Below, one piece after another: positions 1 through 8,234 of a stretch of DNA of 33,117 bases. Positions within the stretch are counted from its first letter, which is position 1; every line of letters starts with the position of its first letter. The stretch is from Burkholderiales bacterium (GTDB lineage Bacteria; Pseudomonadota; Gammaproteobacteria; Burkholderiales; WYBJ01), in NCBI GenBank assembly GCA_022841915.1, contig JALHQN010000034.1, positions 1 through 33,117 on the forward strand. Direction: 5' to 3'. The translations under genes were made by a program, and so were the position numbers. The notes under the pieces were generated by a model. It saw nothing but the letters and a program-made list of their open reading frames with translations, made no database searches and was not told where the DNA came from.

Positions 1-134
1 TCGCCGCTGAGCTTCTCGGCGGCCTGAGGAACGGCTCAGACAACAGCTGTCGACGGGGAGCGTCAAGCGGACTCGTCTTGCAGAGTCATCTCCGCGGGAC
101 GTACTACGCCGCTTTGGACCGTGAATGGCGGCGG

Positions 135-740
135 TCAGCGGCGCGCGCTGCGCACGCCGAAACCCAGCAGGCCGAGGCCCAGGCCAAGCATGGCCCAGGT
201 ATCCGGTTCGGGAATCGGGGACGATAGGGTGTAGTTGATGTAGTTGATGCCGCCGTTGTAGCCGTCCGGCCCGAAGGTGATCTTGATGCCGGAGGCGCTG
301 GTCATGAAGGACGCCACCGTGGTGCCGCCCACACCGGGCACCGACGCGTTGGGGCTCGTGAAGTCCACGCCATCGGTGGCGAGGTCGTCGATCGCGTAGG
401 AGATCGTGCGATTCTGGTTGGGCCAGCCGCCGAGGAAGAACGTGTTGAGGGTGATAGTGAGACCACCGAGCGGGGTCAGGGTGATCGAGCCAACGGCGGT
501 GGGCGAGTAGGCGCCCGGGGCGCCACTGAAGTCAACCGGCCAGAAAAGGAGCGGGTTGCCGTTCGAGGCCTCCAGAAAGGTGTCAAGCGCGCCGGCGATC
601 GAACCATAGTTCGAGGCGATCGCCTCTCCCGTAAGCGAGTACTCGTCCTCAAAGTTGATCTGGGAAGTCGGAACGACGGCCTGCGCCGACTGCGCGGTAA
701 GGACCAAGGCGGAAGCGGCAAGAATGCGGGTAAGTGTCAT
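135..740 (-). CDS. PEP-CTERM sorting domain protein
   Basis: A 201-residue exported protein of unknown function. The N-terminus (about residues 1-21) is a signal peptide with a hydrophobic stretch ending in AQSAQA. The last 26 residues form a PEP-CTERM signal: the Pro-Glu-Pro triad, then a Leu/Gly-rich transmembrane helix, then a short Arg-rich tail (VRSARR). In this family the signal is processed by an exosortase in exopolysaccharide-producing Gram-negative bacteria, and the protein usually ends up at the surface or in the matrix. The middle (residues 25-170) is Gly/Thr/Ser-rich and beta-strand-like, with no domain I recognise. No exosortase or polysaccharide genes lie in the window, so it is an orphan target. 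The ATG at 740 has only a weak purine-rich ribosome site. A sigma-54-type promoter lies about 180 bp upstream. The family call is firm; the function is unknown. Confidence 0.9.
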   Translation of the reverse strand: MTLTRILAASALVLTAQSAQAVVPTSQINFEDEYSLTGEAIASNYGSIAGALDTFLEASNGNPLLFWPVDFSGAPGAYSPTAVGSITLTPLGGLTITLNTFFLGGWPNQNRTISYAIDDLATDGVDFTSPNASVPGVGGTTVASFMTSASGIKITFGPDGYNGGINYINYTLSSPIPEPDTWAMLGLGLGLLGFGVRSARR

Positions 741-1686
741 GAAGGTCTCGCTCTAGTTCGGGAGGGCGTCCGGCTCAGTCGCCTCGGTGACGACCTTCGT
801 GCAGATAGTCGCCCGCAAACCTTGTCTTTGGCATCATGGCTCTTAATCATTTCAAGAATGAGCAACGAGTGAGGTTCATGTGAAGCATATTCTAGCGAGC
901 CGAACGGAATGGCGCGGATATATGCAAATTCAGTGCCAGCGGAAGGAAAGGGCTTCAATATATAGGGTTAGGAAGTCACCGGAAATCAGCGGAAGGAGCG
1001 TGTGTAAGGAAATGCGACGCTCCGGTTTCATCGGGTAGCGATAACGTCGAATCGAGGTTCGGCACCGGAAATTTGCCCCCGACGCGTCAGCCTGCTTTCG
1101 GGTGCGTGAAAGTTCGGCTCAGTAGTAGCTGGGATGCGCCCGCAGATGCCAGCAAGGTATTCATGGCACGCCGCGTTACGCCCGCACCCTAGATACCCCA
1201 CCCCTGTTCCCGGGAGATCTAAAGCAGCATAGTGACGCTGACACGTCACCGCGCTCCCCGTCCTCGTTGCCCCAACCAGGCGGCCGTCTTTTCTGCTATG
1301 CAAGGGCTCGTCACGATCGGGTCGGGCCCTAGCCTGAACCGGCAACTAGTCATTCGGGCCGCCTTTCCAGGCCATGTCTGCTGAGTATCCCGTTGCGGCT
1401 CTTGGCGCTCAGAACGCCAGTGGCCGCAATGGCCGAAGAGCGGAATTCGCCGCGGCTCGGAGATGCGCCAGGAGCCGGCCTCACCTACACGCCTTCCCGC
1501 CGGTGGTCCTCGGCGACGCAGGGTCGCATTGACGTCGAAGAATCGCCCAAGAACACCGCTTCGATCAATGAGGTCGGTCAGCGTCGTTGGACTGTGCGTT
1601 GGATGATCAACCCAACAACATTCTCGCGCTCCACTGCGATGCGCCCGGTCGTCGCCATGCCCGAGGGCTATGTGCCGGCTTGCCTC
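741..1686. other. Intergenic region, 946 bp
   Basis: It lies between the ends of two minus-strand genes and contains the sigma-54 promoter near 930. Beyond that I see no coding sequence with recognisable homology; the open frames here have no family motif or convincing ribosome site. No tRNA, transposase remnant or terminator with a T-run was recognised. Confidence 0.5.
922..938 (-). promoter_or_regulatory. Sigma-54 (-24/-12) promoter upstream of PEP-CTERM gene
   Basis: Read on the minus strand this is TGGCACTGAATTTGCAT. It matches the RpoN consensus TGGCAC-N5-TTGC with the invariant GG-N10-GC spacing. Transcription would start near 912 and reach the PEP-CTERM start codon at 740 after a leader of about 170 nt. 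PEP-CTERM genes in floc-forming betaproteobacteria are known to be controlled by the PrsK/PrsR two-component system with RpoN, which fits this placement. An 11-bp direct repeat (CAGCGGAAGGA at 937-947 and 987-997) lies at and upstream of the -24 element. Whether it binds an activator is not known. Confidence 0.7.
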
Positions 1687-2667
1687 TCACTCCAGCTTGA
1701 GCCCCGTATCGTTCACGAACTTCGCCCAGCGCTTGAGTTCGGCGTGGAAGGCCTGCGTGAACTCCTCGGGTGTGGAGCCGACGATCTCGGCGTCAGATGC
1801 AGCGAAGCGGGCTCGCGTTTCGGGGGCATCCAGCGCCGTGCGGAAGTACTTGTACAGCGCCTGCACGATTGGGCGTGGCGTCTTCGTCGGCGCCCAGATG
1901 CCGTACCACACGCGTATCTCATAGCCGGGGAGTCCCGCCTCTTCCATCGTGGGCACGTCGGGCAGCAGTGGCGTGCGCTGCTTTGACGACACGCCGATCA
2001 CGCGCAGCTTGCCCGCCTTGATGTTGCCGAGCGCGCCGGTCGAGGTGCCGATGAACATCTGCACTTCGCCCGAGATCACGGCCGCGGCGGCCGGTGCGCC
2101 GCCCTTGTATGGAACGTGCACCATCTGCAGCCCCGCCATGTGATTGACGAGTTCGCCGGCGAAGTGGGGCAGCGTGCCCAGACCGCCGGAACTGAACTTG
2201 ACCTGACCCGGGCGTGACTTGGCGTAGGCGATAAGTTCCTTCAGCGTCGTCACGGGCAGCGCGCTGTTGATCATCACGAGTTGAGGTGCGGCCGAGAGCA
2301 TCGTGACCGGTGCAAGATCCTTGTACAGGTCGAACGGCAGGTTCCTGTAGGCGTTCGGCACGATGGTGAGGGACGTACTGTTTATCAGCAGGGTGTAGCC
2401 GTCGGGGCTCGCCTTCACGACCAGGTCGGTGCCTATCGTGCTGCCTGCGCCGGCTCGGTTGTCGATCACAACCTGCTGGCGCATCGCCTCCGCGAGCTTC
2501 GGCTGCACAATGCGGGCAGCTGCGTCGTTCGGGCTTGCGCCGGGTGGGTAGGGTACGACAATGCGTACGGGCCGGTTGGGAAACGTGGCGTCGGCCGCGG
2601 CAGCGCCAATCGCCGATGTTGGGACCAGTGCCGATAACACGATGGCGAGCGCCGATGCGAGCTTCAT
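1687..2667 (-). CDS. Bug family tripartite tricarboxylate solute-binding protein (TctC-like)
   Basis: A 326-residue periplasmic binding protein. A signal peptide (residues 1 to about 25) is followed by the Bug signature: FPNRPVRIVVPYPPG, then VVIDNRAGAGSTIGTDLV, then PDGYTLL. Later family blocks are the conserved VPYKGG and LLPDVPTMEEAGLPGYE. The second signature Gly region reads GASPND rather than the common GGxxD, a small departure in the loop that usually contacts the ligand carboxylate. Bug proteins bind small carboxylates or related metabolites. Many are orphans without TctAB membrane partners, as here. The ATG at 2667 has a strong GGAGGAGG ribosome site. Its upstream region carries a sigma-70-like promoter at 2740-2768. 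The ligand cannot be told from sequence. Confidence 0.93.
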   Translation of the reverse strand: MKLASALAIVLSALVPTSAIGAAAADATFPNRPVRIVVPYPPGASPNDAAARIVQPKLAEAMRQQVVIDNRAGAGSTIGTDLVVKASPDGYTLLINSTSLTIVPNAYRNLPFDLYKDLAPVTMLSAAPQLVMINSALPVTTLKELIAYAKSRPGQVKFSSGGLGTLPHFAGELVNHMAGLQMVHVPYKGGAPAAAAVISGEVQMFIGTSTGALGNIKAGKLRVIGVSSKQRTPLLPDVPTMEEAGLPGYEIRVWYGIWAPTKTPRPIVQALYKYFRTALDAPETRARFAASDAEIVGSTPEEFTQAFHAELKRWAKFVNDTGLKLE

Positions 2668-3174
2668 GGCTGTGTGCCTCCTCCTGGGTGAAATACCACC
2701 GCAGCATTGGCCTTTAAAACACCTTTTCTGCTTCCCGCCACTGTATAGCCCGTGCTATGAGCGGTCAATGCACGATATTCGATGAAGACTTCGCTCGCGC
2801 GACGACTTCTGGAACTCGATGTCGCTCCGGCTTGCATCGCTCCTCCGTGCGTCACGCAAACACGGACCGAGCAAGACCGTCAGCTCTGCCGCAAAACCGT
2901 CAGAGTGCCTCCGGGCAGGGTGTATGCTTCGGCGGACGCACCCGCGCCGCTAGGGAAGCGGCGGTGGTCGGTCCCGGCGACGCCATGCCGGCGAGCGGCC
3001 GAATCGGTCGACTGCGCTCACACAGCGATCACCAAAGCGGTCATTGACTGCGATCAGCGCTCAAGCGGCAGGTAACCAGCGCAATGCGCGAGTCAGGCTC
3101 CAGGACCAAGGTCGGCAAATGGCCGATGAATCGACATAGCATACGATCGTGGTGGAGAGAGAGGAGACCAGATA
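2668..3174. other. Divergent intergenic region, 507 bp
   Basis: It separates the minus-strand Bug gene from the plus-strand GlcG/HbpS-like gene. It contains the promoter at 2740-2768 for the Bug gene. The open frames between 2757 and 3075 show no family motif and I do not call them. No clear promoter for the plus-strand gene was found. Confidence 0.45.
2740..2768 (-). promoter_or_regulatory. Sigma-70-like promoter of the Bug gene at 1687-2667
   Basis: On the minus strand there is TTGACC (plus 2763-2768), a 17-bp spacer, and TACAGT (plus 2740-2745), followed by GGC. The 31 bases at 2739-2769 match 21 of 31 positions ungapped at 25166-25196. The first 22 match 18 of 22 at 16300-16321. The -35 is near consensus, the -10 moderate (4 of 6). 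Confidence 0.55.
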
Positions 3175-3585
3175 ATGATCGAAATCACGCTCGACATGGC
3201 GGAGCGCGCAGCAAAGGCCGCCTTGGCCAAGGCCAAGCAGCTAGGCACGGCGATGACGGTTTCGATCGTCGATGAGGCAGGCCGCACCGTGCTGATAATG
3301 CGGGGTGACGGCGCGGGATTTTTCAGCCCGGAGACTTCGCGCAAGAAGGCCGTGGCCGCCGCTAACTTCCGCAAGCCGACGAAGGACCTGGGCGAGCAGG
3401 CTGCGAAGGGCTCGCCGTTCTGGGCGGCAGTACCGGCTGCCCTCGCTGGGGAGATACTGCCGAGCATCGGTGCCGTGCCCATCACCAAGGCCGGGCGTGT
3501 CATCGGTGCTATTGGCTGCGGCGGCGGTACCGGCGAGCAGGATCACGAGTGCGCGCAGGCCGGTGCTGCGGCTGTCAGCGCGTAA
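3175..3585 (+). CDS. GlcG/HbpS family (DUF336) protein
   Basis: A compact 136-residue cytoplasmic protein of the GlcG/HbpS (haem-degrading domain) family. It shows the usual order: an N-terminal helix (MIEITLDMAERAAKAALAKA), a central sheet segment beginning TVSIVDEAGRTVLIMRGDGA, and the C-terminal Gly-rich segment IGAIGCGGGTGEQDHECAQAG. Family members bind haem or other small cofactors. They often sit beside genes for glycolate or other organic-acid catabolism, but their biochemical role is poorly settled. It stands alone here, flanked by two minus-strand Bug genes. The ATG at 3175 follows GAGAGAGGAGA. The family call is confident; the role is unknown. Confidence 0.88.
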   Translation: MIEITLDMAERAAKAALAKAKQLGTAMTVSIVDEAGRTVLIMRGDGAGFFSPETSRKKAVAAANFRKPTKDLGEQAAKGSPFWAAVPAALAGEILPSIGAVPITKAGRVIGAIGCGGGTGEQDHECAQAGAAAVSA

Positions 3586-3817
3586 CGTCCGCCGCCTCGT
3601 CACGGGCTCCACGTTGTTATGGCTTGACGTAGAAGGCTGGACGCCGGGCCTTCGCCAAATTCCGCTGAGTGGCAGATCCCGTCGTGCGCTCGGCTTAGGC
3701 GATCGGGCCGGACCGGCTGAGGTCACACCTTGTGCCAAAGATTCTCTCCGGAGAGCAATCGCGCACGCGGCCACGCGAGCAAGAGGTAACCTGGCTGACG
3801 CATTGCGTCCCGGCCGC

Positions 3818-4798
3818 TTAGGGCTTAAAAGTGATGCCGGTTTCTTTGATGACCGTGGTATACCGCGCGATTTCCTCGCGGAAAACAGCATTGGCCTGGT
3901 CCGGATTATTGACGAATGGCTCCGCGCCATGCTTCGCCATGAATTCTGCGGTGTCGGATGCTCCGATGATGGCCGCAAGTTCGGTCGATAGCCGGTCGAC
4001 AACGCGGCGTGGCGTCTTCGAGGGCACTGCAATGGCGGAGATACTGTTTACGCCGAAACCAGGCATGCCGACCTCGGAGAACGTGGGTACCTGGGACAGG
4101 GCGGCGAGTCGTGTGTCCCCCGTGTGCACGAGGGGCCGCAGCTTACCCGCTGCGATGAAGGCGACCACGGTTATCGGCACTTGGAAAGCCATCTCGATAC
4201 GTCCGGCGAGCAGATCCGTCGTCAGCGGTCCCGAACCCTTGTAAGGGATATGGCGGATGTCGATGTTCGTCGCCAGCCGCAGGAGCTCGCCGTTGAAGTG
4301 CGCGGTGGTACCGTGCCCGGACGAGCCGAAGTTGATCTGACCGGGCTTGGCCTTTGCCAGTGCGACGAGTTCTTGCAGCGACTGCACCGGCACTGAAGGA
4401 TGCACCACGAGCACGGAGCGGGACTTGCTCATGGTGCCGACGGCCGTGAGGTCGCGCAGGGTGTTGAAAGGCAGGTTTGGGATCAGCGCTGTTATGCCGT
4501 AGAACGCGGCGCCAACGTACAGCATAGTGTGGCCGTCGGGTGTGGCGCGAGCGACGAGGTCCGTGCCGATCACCGTGTTCGCGCCCGGACGGTTCTCTAC
4601 GATCACCTGTTGGCCGAGGCGCTCCGTGAGCTTAGCGGCGACGAACCGAGCCATGGGGTCCGTGCTGCCGCCCGGCGGGAATGGAGTGACGAACCGGACG
4701 GGGCGGGTGGGATAAGACTGTTGGGCGTCGACCTGGATTGCGGTCGAGGCGACCAGGCTCGCACAAGCGAGCTGCAGCGCAGTACGGAACCGAATCAT
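3818..4798 (-). CDS. Bug family tripartite tricarboxylate solute-binding protein
   Basis: A 326-residue TctC-like binding protein. I start it at the ATG at 4798 (MIRFRTALQLAC...) because GGAGGA lies just upstream and a signal peptide (to about AQQ at residue 26) follows. A longer in-frame reading back to 4897 has no signal peptide or ribosome site. Bug motifs: YPTRPVRFVTPFPPGGSTD, VIVENRPGANTVIGTDLV, PDGHTML, HIPYKGSGP and SQVPTFSEVGMPGF. It retains the common GGSTD ligand-loop form. It has no TctA or TctB partner nearby. Ligand unknown. Confidence 0.93.
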   Translation of the reverse strand: MIRFRTALQLACASLVASTAIQVDAQQSYPTRPVRFVTPFPPGGSTDPMARFVAAKLTERLGQQVIVENRPGANTVIGTDLVARATPDGHTMLYVGAAFYGITALIPNLPFNTLRDLTAVGTMSKSRSVLVVHPSVPVQSLQELVALAKAKPGQINFGSSGHGTTAHFNGELLRLATNIDIRHIPYKGSGPLTTDLLAGRIEMAFQVPITVVAFIAAGKLRPLVHTGDTRLAALSQVPTFSEVGMPGFGVNSISAIAVPSKTPRRVVDRLSTELAAIIGASDTAEFMAKHGAEPFVNNPDQANAVFREEIARYTTVIKETGITFKP

Positions 4799-5287
4799 GA
4801 GTGCTCCTCCAGCGATTATTGGTGCCATCGTTCGTTCGGCTTCGCGCGGTGGACCACAAGTAGGTTCGCCGGTCCGAGGAAGCCTGTCGCTATACACGTC
4901 ACGTCGTGCGCAACTGAATCAAGATCCGCCGAACGCGTCCCGCCCCGCGCACTGCGTCCATAATCCGCCGAAGCAGGTGCTATGACAAGCCCGTAGCGGT
5001 CGTCCGCAGCTGTCATGGCAGCCGCGCGCAGTGATCTTGGAACTCGTAAAGTCGGCCTTGCGAGCGTTTGCGCATGACGCGCGCAAACGCCGACTACCTT
5101 CAATGCTTGCAACCCTGGATGCATGACCATAATGGCCGAGATGCATCCGGCCATCGGACAGCCCGCTGCGAAGCGATGCGCGCGACGATGCGTGCAGACA
5201 GTCTCGGAAGCGAGCCGTGCCGGATCTGTGCCCGAACGTCGAGCTCCGTCGCCTCTGCAACGCCGCGCTACATCGTGGGGCGCCTGC
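4799..5287. other. Intergenic region, 489 bp
   Basis: It lies between the start of the Bug gene at 4798 and the stop of the VOC gene, both on the minus strand. It should hold the Bug gene's promoter, but I could not identify convincing -35/-10 elements. No open frame here shows a recognisable domain. Confidence 0.4.
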
Positions 5288-5692
5288 TCAGCTCTTCGCG
5301 CCGATCCAGGGATGATCGGCGATATCGAAGAGGCTGCCTTCTGGCCCCTTGAACTTGTCGGAGCGCTTCGGGCGATAGTTGACCTCGCTGGCCTCCTCGG
5401 GGAGTTCCTCGTAGGCCACAGCGCCGTTTTCGAGGCAGCGATTGGCCGTGGCTTCGAGATCCTCGACGAAGACGCCGAAGTGATGCAGCCCGGTGTAGTC
5501 GAGACCGCGATCGATCTGGTCCTGCTTGAAGTAGAGCACGGAAATGTTGATGGCGCCGTCGGTGAGGACTACGCCGCGGGCGCGCGGATTATCGATGCGC
5601 CGGATCTCCTCGAATCCGAACACGTTCTTGTAGAACTCTGCCTGTTTTTCCGGATTCTGGCTGGCGATGGCAAGATGTTGGATGCGGGCCAT
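5288..5692 (-). CDS. VOC (glyoxalase/dioxygenase-fold) family protein
   Basis: A 134-residue vicinal-oxygen-chelate protein. Two beta-alpha-beta-beta-beta modules can be seen: residues 3-55 open with IQHLAIASQNPEKQAEFYKN, and residues 68-125 open with GLHHFGVFVEDLEATA and end with GPEGSLFDIADHP. His6, a His in the GLHHFG block, and the Glu in PEGSLF are the likely metal ligands by analogy with the family. Members include glyoxalases, extradiol dioxygenases and epimerases, so the reaction cannot be assigned. The ATG at 5692 has an AAGGAGA ribosome site. It lies about 300 bp downstream of the same-strand IclR gene, perhaps in one unit. Confidence 0.88.
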   Translation of the reverse strand: MARIQHLAIASQNPEKQAEFYKNVFGFEEIRRIDNPRARGVVLTDGAINISVLYFKQDQIDRGLDYTGLHHFGVFVEDLEATANRCLENGAVAYEELPEEASEVNYRPKRSDKFKGPEGSLFDIADHPWIGAKS

Positions 5693-5991
5693 GTGTGTCT
5701 CCTTCGTGGGGTGAGTAGTCTGCTTGTTGGATCAACGGGCGGCGGCACCCTCGGGCTGAGATCGCGACGGCTATCGAGGCGCGGACCGCAACACTCACGG
5801 AATACGTCCTCCGCCGACGTTCGTGCCGACGTAATCGATGCGATGCGCAGAACCCGTGGCGCATGAATTTGATGTCAGCGCGAAGCCTACCGTCGCGCTG
5901 AGCATCGCAGGCAGGCGCCGCGCGCTTCGAACCGACCGTGATCGGGTCACTCACTATATCTCAAACTGTGAGATCCCGTAGGTTCAGTAGA

Positions 5992-6771
5992 TCAGCTTAC
6001 GGCGCGGGCGGGACGATCGACGCCGTGCTCTCCGGAGCAGATGCGTTCCGTCGCATCACGTCCAGCCTGGGTCACGAGCTGGACCAGGTTGGGAATCTCA
6101 CTGCGCTTTACGCTCTGCGCGCGTGTCGCGATGCCCAGACTGCCCAGCACGTGGCCGTCGCTGTTGAACAAAGGGGCCGCGATGCCCAGCGCGCCTTTGC
6201 GATATTCCCCAACGGTCATGCAGTAGCCATCCTTTCGAATTTCCTTGAGCCGGTCGCGAAACGCAGGCCAGTCGGATCCCAGCCCCGATGCGGCAATCGT
6301 CTTGCGATGCTTCGCGAACAGACTGCGCAACTGATGCGGGGGCAGGTGCGCCAGGATGATCTTGGATGCCGCGCCGGTGAATAGGGAGCGACGCTCTCCG
6401 CGGCTAAGCAGACCTTCCGGAGCGTCAGCCTTGAGTTCCTCGCGGACGCACATCACCGTGCCGCTGAACAATATGAAAAGTAGGGCGCTATGGCCCGTGC
6501 GAGCAGCGAGTTTCTGCATGGGCGGTCCGCCGGCGATGTAGACCGGATCGCGCATGCGAATGTGACGATCCAGTTCAATGATGCGAGGGCCCAGCACATA
6601 TGTGCCACCTGCGACCGGGGCGAGAAAGCCGGACGCCTGAAGAACCTTCAGGTAGCGATAGCAGGTGGCGCGGGAGCATCCGGAATAGCGGATCAAATCC
6701 TCCGCCGACCATACGGGTGCGGCGAGGGTAAATACGTCGAGCAAGCCCAGCATTCTTTCAAGGCTGCTCAT
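5992..6771 (-). CDS. IclR family transcriptional regulator
   Basis: 259 residues. The N-terminal winged helix-turn-helix (about residues 1-65) contains MLGLLDVFTLAAPVWSAEDL, the recognition segment SGCSRATCYRYLKVL, and the wing ASGFLAPVAGGTYVLGPRI. The C-terminal effector domain (about 75-250) has LAARTGHSALLFILFSGTVM and GALGIAAPLFNSDGHVLGSLGIA, the usual small-molecule pocket. IclR regulators commonly control adjacent catabolic genes in response to an aromatic or aliphatic acid. It is transcribed divergently from the Bug-racemase-Bug-dehydrogenase-amidohydrolase set starting at 7191, so that set is its probable target (inference). The start at 6771 has only a weak ribosome site. Confidence 0.94.
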   Translation of the reverse strand: MSSLERMLGLLDVFTLAAPVWSAEDLIRYSGCSRATCYRYLKVLQASGFLAPVAGGTYVLGPRIIELDRHIRMRDPVYIAGGPPMQKLAARTGHSALLFILFSGTVMCVREELKADAPEGLLSRGERRSLFTGAASKIILAHLPPHQLRSLFAKHRKTIAASGLGSDWPAFRDRLKEIRKDGYCMTVGEYRKGALGIAAPLFNSDGHVLGSLGIATRAQSVKRSEIPNLVQLVTQAGRDATERICSGEHGVDRPARAVS

Positions 6772-7190
6772 GGCCGATTCACCTGCGAAACAAGTCTCAT
6801 ATTGCTAGACAACCTTATAATCGCGGACTAACATGCCCCGATCGTACGCCGGGCTCGCGCGCCCATCCCACCGATCTTTCGGACCGATGCGCGACAGCTG
6901 AATCGGTGCTGTAGTGTGCTGGTGATGCTGCCGCAGTCCCGATGAGTGCCGAGCCGCAGGCGGCGGTGCAACGATTTGCCGGATCGTCATAAGTGTAAGT
7001 CCGTTGTCCGGGCCGCAACAGCGAGCGATCGCAGCGCAGGGCATGAGGCATCGGAGGAGAGCATAAATTTCGAGACTCTCTTGAGCAGCACCTGCTCGGG
7101 AGCGGGACTCGATACTGGCCCGGTGGTGTTCAGATCCAGCCCTTTCGGGGTGGGTCGGCGCGGCCGGGCGCTCGGCCCAGGAGGATAACA
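6772..7190. promoter_or_regulatory. Divergent IclR/operon control region, 419 bp
   Basis: This gap must carry the promoters for the IclR gene and for the plus-strand gene set. A TATAAT lies at 6816-6821 on the plus strand, but no good -35 sits 17 bp before it. A GC-rich hairpin (GGCCG 7162-7166 paired with CGGCC 7173-7177) lies immediately before the AGGAGG ribosome site of the gene at 7191 and could affect its translation. I found no classical IclR palindrome that I would defend. Confidence 0.4.
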
Positions 7191-8168
7191 ATGCACAGGA
7201 TATCCCGATTCGCCTCGCTGCTGCCCGCTGCGCTGGGCCTCGTCTTTTCTTCCACAAACGTCGAAGCACAATCGTATCCGACGCGCCCGCTGCGTCTGAT
7301 CATCGGGTCTTTCCCCGGAGGCGGCATCGATTTCGTCGGCCGCGTGGTTGCGCAGAAGATGACCGAGAACCTCGGTCAGCAGGTCATTGTCGACAACCGC
7401 GGCGGCGCCAACGGCATCATCGGCATGGAGGCCACTGCTAAGGCCACAGCCGACGGCCATACGTTTTACATGGGCACGGCGGGCCATATCGGCGTGAATC
7501 CCGCGCTGGTAAGCAAGCTGCCCTTCGACATCGAAAGGGATTTCGCTCCGCTGACGGTGATGGCGACGCTGCCCTTTCTCATCTACGTGCACTCGTCGCT
7601 TCCGATCAAGACGCTGCCTGAGTTGATCGCACACGCGAGGGCCAACCCCGGCAAGCTCACGTGGTCCTCCAGCGGCGACGGCGGCTTGCCCCATCTTTCA
7701 GGTGAACTGATCCGCCTCGCCAGCGGCATCGACACTCGGCGCATCCCCTACAAGGGCAGTGCGCCCGCGTTCAACGATCTTCTGGGCGGGCGGGTCAACT
7801 ACTGTATTGAGGTCATCTCCATCGGTTCGGCTCACGTCAAGGCCGGGCGGCTCAACGTCATCGCGACGACTGCCCCCAAGCGGCTGGCGATGCTGCCCGA
7901 CGTGCCTGCGGTAAGCGAGACGCTGCCCGGTGTCGAGACGCTCAACTGGTACGGCGTCTTGCTGCCTCACGGCGTTCCGGCGCCTGTCGTCTCGAAGTTG
8001 TATTCGGAGGTGGTCAAGGCCCTGAAGGATCCCCAGGTGCAGAGCAAGCTGGCGAGCGGTGGTTTCGATGCCGACGGCAGGTCGCCGGCACAGTTCGATG
8101 CATTCAGGAAGGCCGAGCAGGCGCGCTGGGGCAAGGTGATCGAGCAGGCGGGCCTACGCAAGCAATAG
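7191..8168 (+). CDS. Bug family tripartite tricarboxylate solute-binding protein
   Basis: A 325-residue periplasmic binding protein, first gene of the plus-strand set. A signal peptide (residues 1-26, ending near VEAQS) precedes YPTRPLRLIIGSFPGGGIDF, VIVDNRGGANGIIGMEA and ADGHTFYMG, then RIPYKGSAP and LPDVPAVSETLPGVETLNW. The NRGGANG box replaces the common NRPGA; otherwise the protein is complete. The ATG at 7191 has a strong AGGAGG site. The racemase-like gene follows 66 bp downstream, suggesting that this protein delivers the substrate of the enzymes that follow. Ligand unknown. Confidence 0.94.
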   Translation: MHRISRFASLLPAALGLVFSSTNVEAQSYPTRPLRLIIGSFPGGGIDFVGRVVAQKMTENLGQQVIVDNRGGANGIIGMEATAKATADGHTFYMGTAGHIGVNPALVSKLPFDIERDFAPLTVMATLPFLIYVHSSLPIKTLPELIAHARANPGKLTWSSSGDGGLPHLSGELIRLASGIDTRRIPYKGSAPAFNDLLGGRVNYCIEVISIGSAHVKAGRLNVIATTAPKRLAMLPDVPAVSETLPGVETLNWYGVLLPHGVPAPVVSKLYSEVVKALKDPQVQSKLASGGFDADGRSPAQFDAFRKAEQARWGKVIEQAGLRKQ

Positions 8169-8234
8169 CAAGCGATGTGCCGGCGCAGCGAGTCGGGTCG
8201 TCGGTAACGGAACCAATCATCGAGGAAGAAGCCG

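Noticed and set aside
1028-1345. Minus-strand open frame of about 105 codons in the gap after the PEP-CTERM gene
   Set aside because: No family motif, no ribosome site, and an arginine-rich composition typical of random high-GC frames.
1393-1986. Plus-strand open frame overlapping the Bug gene's 3' end
   Set aside because: Most of it is the antisense of the clearly real Bug gene, and its unique part shows no domain.
6793-6821. Plus-strand TATAAT at 6816 as promoter of the Bug-racemase set
   Set aside because: No acceptable -35 at 16-18 bp and it lies about 370 bp from the start codon; listed only as a note in the control region.
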